Below are positions 45,601 to 46,415 of a DNA stretch of 46,415 nt, piece after piece. The stretch spans positions 1 to 46,415 of the forward strand of contig CAZIKF010000038.1 of NCBI GenBank assembly GCA_964539825.1, given 5' to 3'. Made by a program: the position numbers and the translations under genes. The first letter of the stretch is position 1. The number at the start of each line of letters is the position of its first letter. The notes below the pieces were generated by a model, which was not told where the DNA came from, did not search any database, and worked only from the letters and a program-made list of their open reading frames with translations. The DNA is from CAZIKF01 sp964539825 (GTDB taxonomy: Bacteria > Muiribacteriota > UBA6191).

Positions 45601-46415
45601 CCGTGGTGGTCTTAAGTAATACATTGCCCGTACCAGTAGCCGTTAAGGCCGTGGTATCTGAGCCTCCCTCCAGGGTTAAGGAGCCGGCGCTTAATACAAT
45701 GTTTCCGTTATTACCCGTAAAGAGATCTTCCTGGGCGGCTGTATCCGCCTCACCCGCAGTGGAAGCGTCCGTACCCACACGATTCACCGAGATGGCCGCA
45801 ACCTGATCTACCGTTACACCATCTGTCTCACTTAAGTAGATGGAACCTGAGGCAGCACGTGCACTTAAGGTGGTAATGCTGGTTTCAAGGGCGTTGCTTG
45901 AAGCCCCTATGTCAGTAGCAGCGGTGAGTCTCACGTCATCACCGATGAGATCCACACCCGCATCACCGCCATCAAGGATCGAGGTGGTGGCCGTGGCCGT
46001 AATATCTCCAGTTCCCGAATCTACGGAGCCAAGGGTCATGGTAGCTGAACTCTCCAGGCGGATATTCCCGTCGTTGGCGTCAACAACAGCACCGTCCGTC
46101 ATGGTGATGTTTCCCCCTGCCAAAAGATCAATGGTTTCAGCTGAGGTGGTGGTGGATATGTCTCCATCGGCTGCAAGGCTGATCTCATCTGCGGAATCCA
46201 GGCTTAAGCTTCCCGAACCAACACTCATGCTCGAGTTGATCGCAATGTCATTGCCACTGCCTGCGGCCTTGAGGAGCGTGTCTCCTGCTGAACTGAGTCC
46301 GGCGGTGTCATCCCCGCCTCCGATGGTTATACTTCCAGCTGTCGCCGAGAGAACCAACGCACCGGTGCTGGTTAAATCTTCCTGGGCCGCATCCGTCTGG
46401 GCTGTAAGGGTGGTA
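39677..46415 (-). CDS. Giant beta-repeat exoprotein, 5' end outside the window
   Basis: At least 2245 residues are open to the window edge, so the true start is beyond 46415; the in-frame TTG at 46357 is internal. The protein is Gly/Ser/Thr/Ala-rich and built of short strand repeats such as GDITLTA-, GSITLND- and TITMTATAG-like units. This is the parallel beta-helix pattern of filamentous hemagglutinin-like adhesins. Four GFIHLTA-type units mark a longer repeat, flanked by paired LETSI-LSA type units. There are no cysteines in the repeats that I noted. The last 210 or so residues differ: they are acidic and non-repetitive, ending VFEYWIEDINL. With the TolC, HlyD, M50 and SecA-like genes downstream it is the likely exported substrate. 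No TpsB pore gene is present. Confidence 0.85.
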   Translation of the reverse strand, partial: TTLTAQTDAAQEDLTSTGALVLSATAGSITIGGGDDTAGLSSAGDTLLKAAGSGNDIAINSSMSVGSGSLSLDSADEISLAADGDISTTTSAETIDLLAGGNITMTDGAVVDANDGNIRLESSATMTLGSVDSGTGDITATATTSILDGGDAGVDLIGDDVRLTAATDIGASSNALETSITTLSARAASGSIYLSETDGVTVDQVAAISVNRVGTDASTAGEADTAAQEDLFTGNNGNIVLSAGSLTLEGGSDTTALTATGTGNVLLKTTTGSINLNDALNGGTGHISLDAKTDINQNANVSTAGSSTLDFLAQDGDITMSDSAVASTNGGDISFDAGADIAVGSISSSGDSMGNIRLNASGSITDAGDTNRDIVGSGLLITAGTGIGSSVNSLETSIASLSSSSGAGGSNLSDADAITITSVTVDTNRVGMDGTIGAQQSSQQGITGTSGDIDFIVETASITIDADINLTGSGNIVLTATAGSITMGSSTSAGTTSGYIHFTADQGGITSNDLTTTGGEIVISAQDDITLNNGTTSGGAGQVSVTSSAGNITVASALDAGDGNITLSANQSLTQNTSSAVSTSSTGTITMTATAGSLTSNSNITTGGGNLSIEATAGALTLEATTNSSGGDLSVTSGTSSTLNGSLDSAGGALGVTTGSAFNLNGSMASDGGAITVTSGTDIISHADSTVSSSSTADTGTISMTAANDLTADQLSSDGNVTLTATNGSITLNDTVGSESGTIASTANTTITQAVGANISTAGAGDITMISTTGAITLNAGTATTGTGNIDITATASDISMTSGSSLDTTSGFIHLTANAGSITSNDLDTTGGEIVLSSQDDITLNAGTTSTGAGQVSATSSAGNITVASALNAGDGNITLSANQSLTQNTSSAISTSTTGTITMTATAGSLTSNSNITSGGGNVTIEATAGAVTLEAASSSAGGSIGITSGTTTTLNGSTSSAGGNTTITAGSAFNLNGSMASDGGAIAVTAGTDIISAIGSSVDASSTGSTGTISMVAATNLTADKLTSDSTITLTATAGSMSLNDTISSESGNITATANTTITQAATAAISTAGAGTISMTAAGGNFDSNASITSGSGDITIEATAADLTLSSDIISAGGAISATSGGSIIQNAALSSSGGAITVTAGDDFSQTTSSTTDSSSAGDTGTVSITVENNLLSDKIISDGAVTITATSGSITALDSITSQVGDITLTSAGQISQFNGSNFSTASTGGISLSSSAIISSAAMSASGSGNIDLNATAGNITMHSSSSALAGGFIHLSANSASLTSNNLSTTNGGEITLSSQNALVANAGITASGIGAVSLTSSSASVSIAGSVDAGEGNISITADQSVIQSSAASVQTAGSGSLTLLSTNASITSQGSLQSADGNITLSAASSNIVQNSSITTSNGSISLTAGADLSMGADSSIEISTEPTASITLTAGDDLITDEINTQGSLTLTATSGSITVNDSISSGGGDLTLSAGTNLTQGTGADFSTAGSGNLTLSGTSLTQNAALITSGSGNVDLSASAGSITMNASASATVESGFIHLTASQGAITSNSLSSNSGGEITLSARDNIEVNTSLSATGAGNVAITSSAGSISTPGSMNSGTGTLTLDAQGNITTGTIQTQGAASLTSSTGAITMNESLNAGAGNVTFSAQGDLNIHSIQTTGDASLTSTAGAILDNFSSEPYNLSAATATLSAANGIGSFSDDFDTNISTLNASNTSSGEIVIEEADDLSVTNATTTGTGGSIELTLASGELSTDGDISIGTDTGTLALLSPLSDKDIIIDEEVNLENGIRLSTGGNVIINANISISGGDLTLEAGKSITMAEGVSASVVNSSSGILNLKATDQISITTLISDDQVILVAQSGSILDNSAAESANITADEATLTAGTGVGTASEDLDSAISTLRSSQAGSGGFYLTNTLALDLQGLQVAGDIFVESQSLRQSAAVNSSAGSVSMKTTGDLSMDAGISTSSVAAGSIQLEAGGDLKISELDTGGGHVGLKVEAGGEILDSDQDEGLNVKASTLNMIGQGVEGIGAGLTDTALHNLLLQAVETDVDKAFLSTASQTDKLQIKIGEKTYATLIGEDRWAIEFVNEGLFMSSTSPLGDNALDSGNNSAVDEVEFTRFLDYKLLENLSKKEGSLTNSQTNTSASSAPSAALFYNHQKRHAPPVEVKLADSGSSYELDFDQDVFDHDVLSSLEPSSIPEFGIGFTDQTVLGEEEPFVFEYWIEDINL
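41754..44940 (-). repeat. Higher-order repeats inside the exoprotein gene
   Basis: Units that encode GYIHF/GFIHL, then TSNDL or TSNSL, then GGEI, then a DDI/NALVAN strand occur near 44916, 43975, 42572 and 41760. That gives spacings of about 940, 1400 and 810 bp. The first two copies are the most alike, sharing long blocks such as GDGNITLSANQSLTQNTSSA and GSAFNLNGSMASDGGAI, so they look like a recent duplication. Unequal copy spacing suggests loss or gain of short strand units by recombination. Confidence 0.7.

Noticed and set aside
40668..45806. Long plus-strand open frames (up to 500 codons) opposite the exoprotein gene
   Set aside because: They are antisense to the repetitive Gly/Ser/Thr coding region, consist of low-complexity Val/Pro/Ala/Ser runs, show no domains and mirror the repeat period. 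The minus frame is coherent and open throughout.
39677..46415. Reading the giant protein as a type Vb (TpsA) hemagglutinin
   Set aside because: No TpsB/Omp85 gene is in the window. The operon instead supplies TolC and HlyD components. The N-terminus is not visible, so a TPS domain cannot be excluded completely.

Overview
The window looks like a chromosomal segment of a Gram-negative (two-membrane) bacterium. It encodes a TonB-dependent receptor, a TolC-type outer membrane protein, an outer-membrane-type lipoprotein, a type II/IV pseudopilin and several HlyD-type adaptors. GC content appears moderate. Two sodium-coupled symporter families and an enzyme for the osmolyte N-acetyl-beta-lysine fit a saline or marine habitat. 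The sequence alone does not let me name the phylum. No rRNA, tRNA, CRISPR array, complete insertion sequence or prophage is visible.

Layout. (1) Positions 1-562 are non-coding and hold several imperfect palindromes of a dispersed-repeat type. (2) Positions 563-2665 (minus) are a tight operon: PduO-type cobalamin adenosyltransferase, ornithine/lysine-racemase-like PLP enzyme, prepilin-like protein. (3) Positions 2725-6894 hold an AGCS sodium/amino-acid symporter (plus) convergent with a sodium:solute symporter and a beta-lysine N-acetyltransferase (minus). (4) Positions 6895-7867 are non-coding, with a second structured repeat block. (5) Positions 7868-17630 (plus) are an export locus: an FHA/AAA+/Fis regulator, a parvulin-type prolyl isomerase, and two cyclic-nucleotide-domain/C39/ABC proteins on either side of a short HlyD adaptor. 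The last three genes overlap by a few bases. Both ABC proteins have lost essential ATPase residues, and only the second keeps the C39 catalytic residues. (6) Positions 17644-26252 (minus) hold an LplT-acyltransferase-ACP-ligase fusion, a TPR-like membrane-anchored protein, a HAD phosphatase, purA and guaB. (7) Positions 26357-28351 encode a TonB-dependent receptor. (8) Positions 28521-46415 (minus) form a seven-gene, nearly gapless operon. In transcription order it encodes a giant repetitive exoprotein (5' end outside the window), a large lipoprotein, a TolC-like protein, a HlyD adaptor, a GAF-HlyD membrane protein, an M50 protease-HlyD protein with a PqqD-like N-terminus, and a short SecA-like ATPase.

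How the parts may work together. The most interesting feature is region 8. It combines a cytoplasmic SecA-type motor, a membrane metalloprotease fused to an adaptor, two more adaptors, an outer membrane channel and an obvious large substrate, with no ABC ATPase and no TpsB/BamA-type pore. I infer a dedicated exoprotein secretion machine that mixes Sec-motor and type I parts. I know of no experimentally named system of this composition. Region 5 is a second export locus with its own oddity: a conserved operon pair of apparently ATPase-dead ABC proteins, controlled by a regulator whose sigma54-contact loop is also altered.
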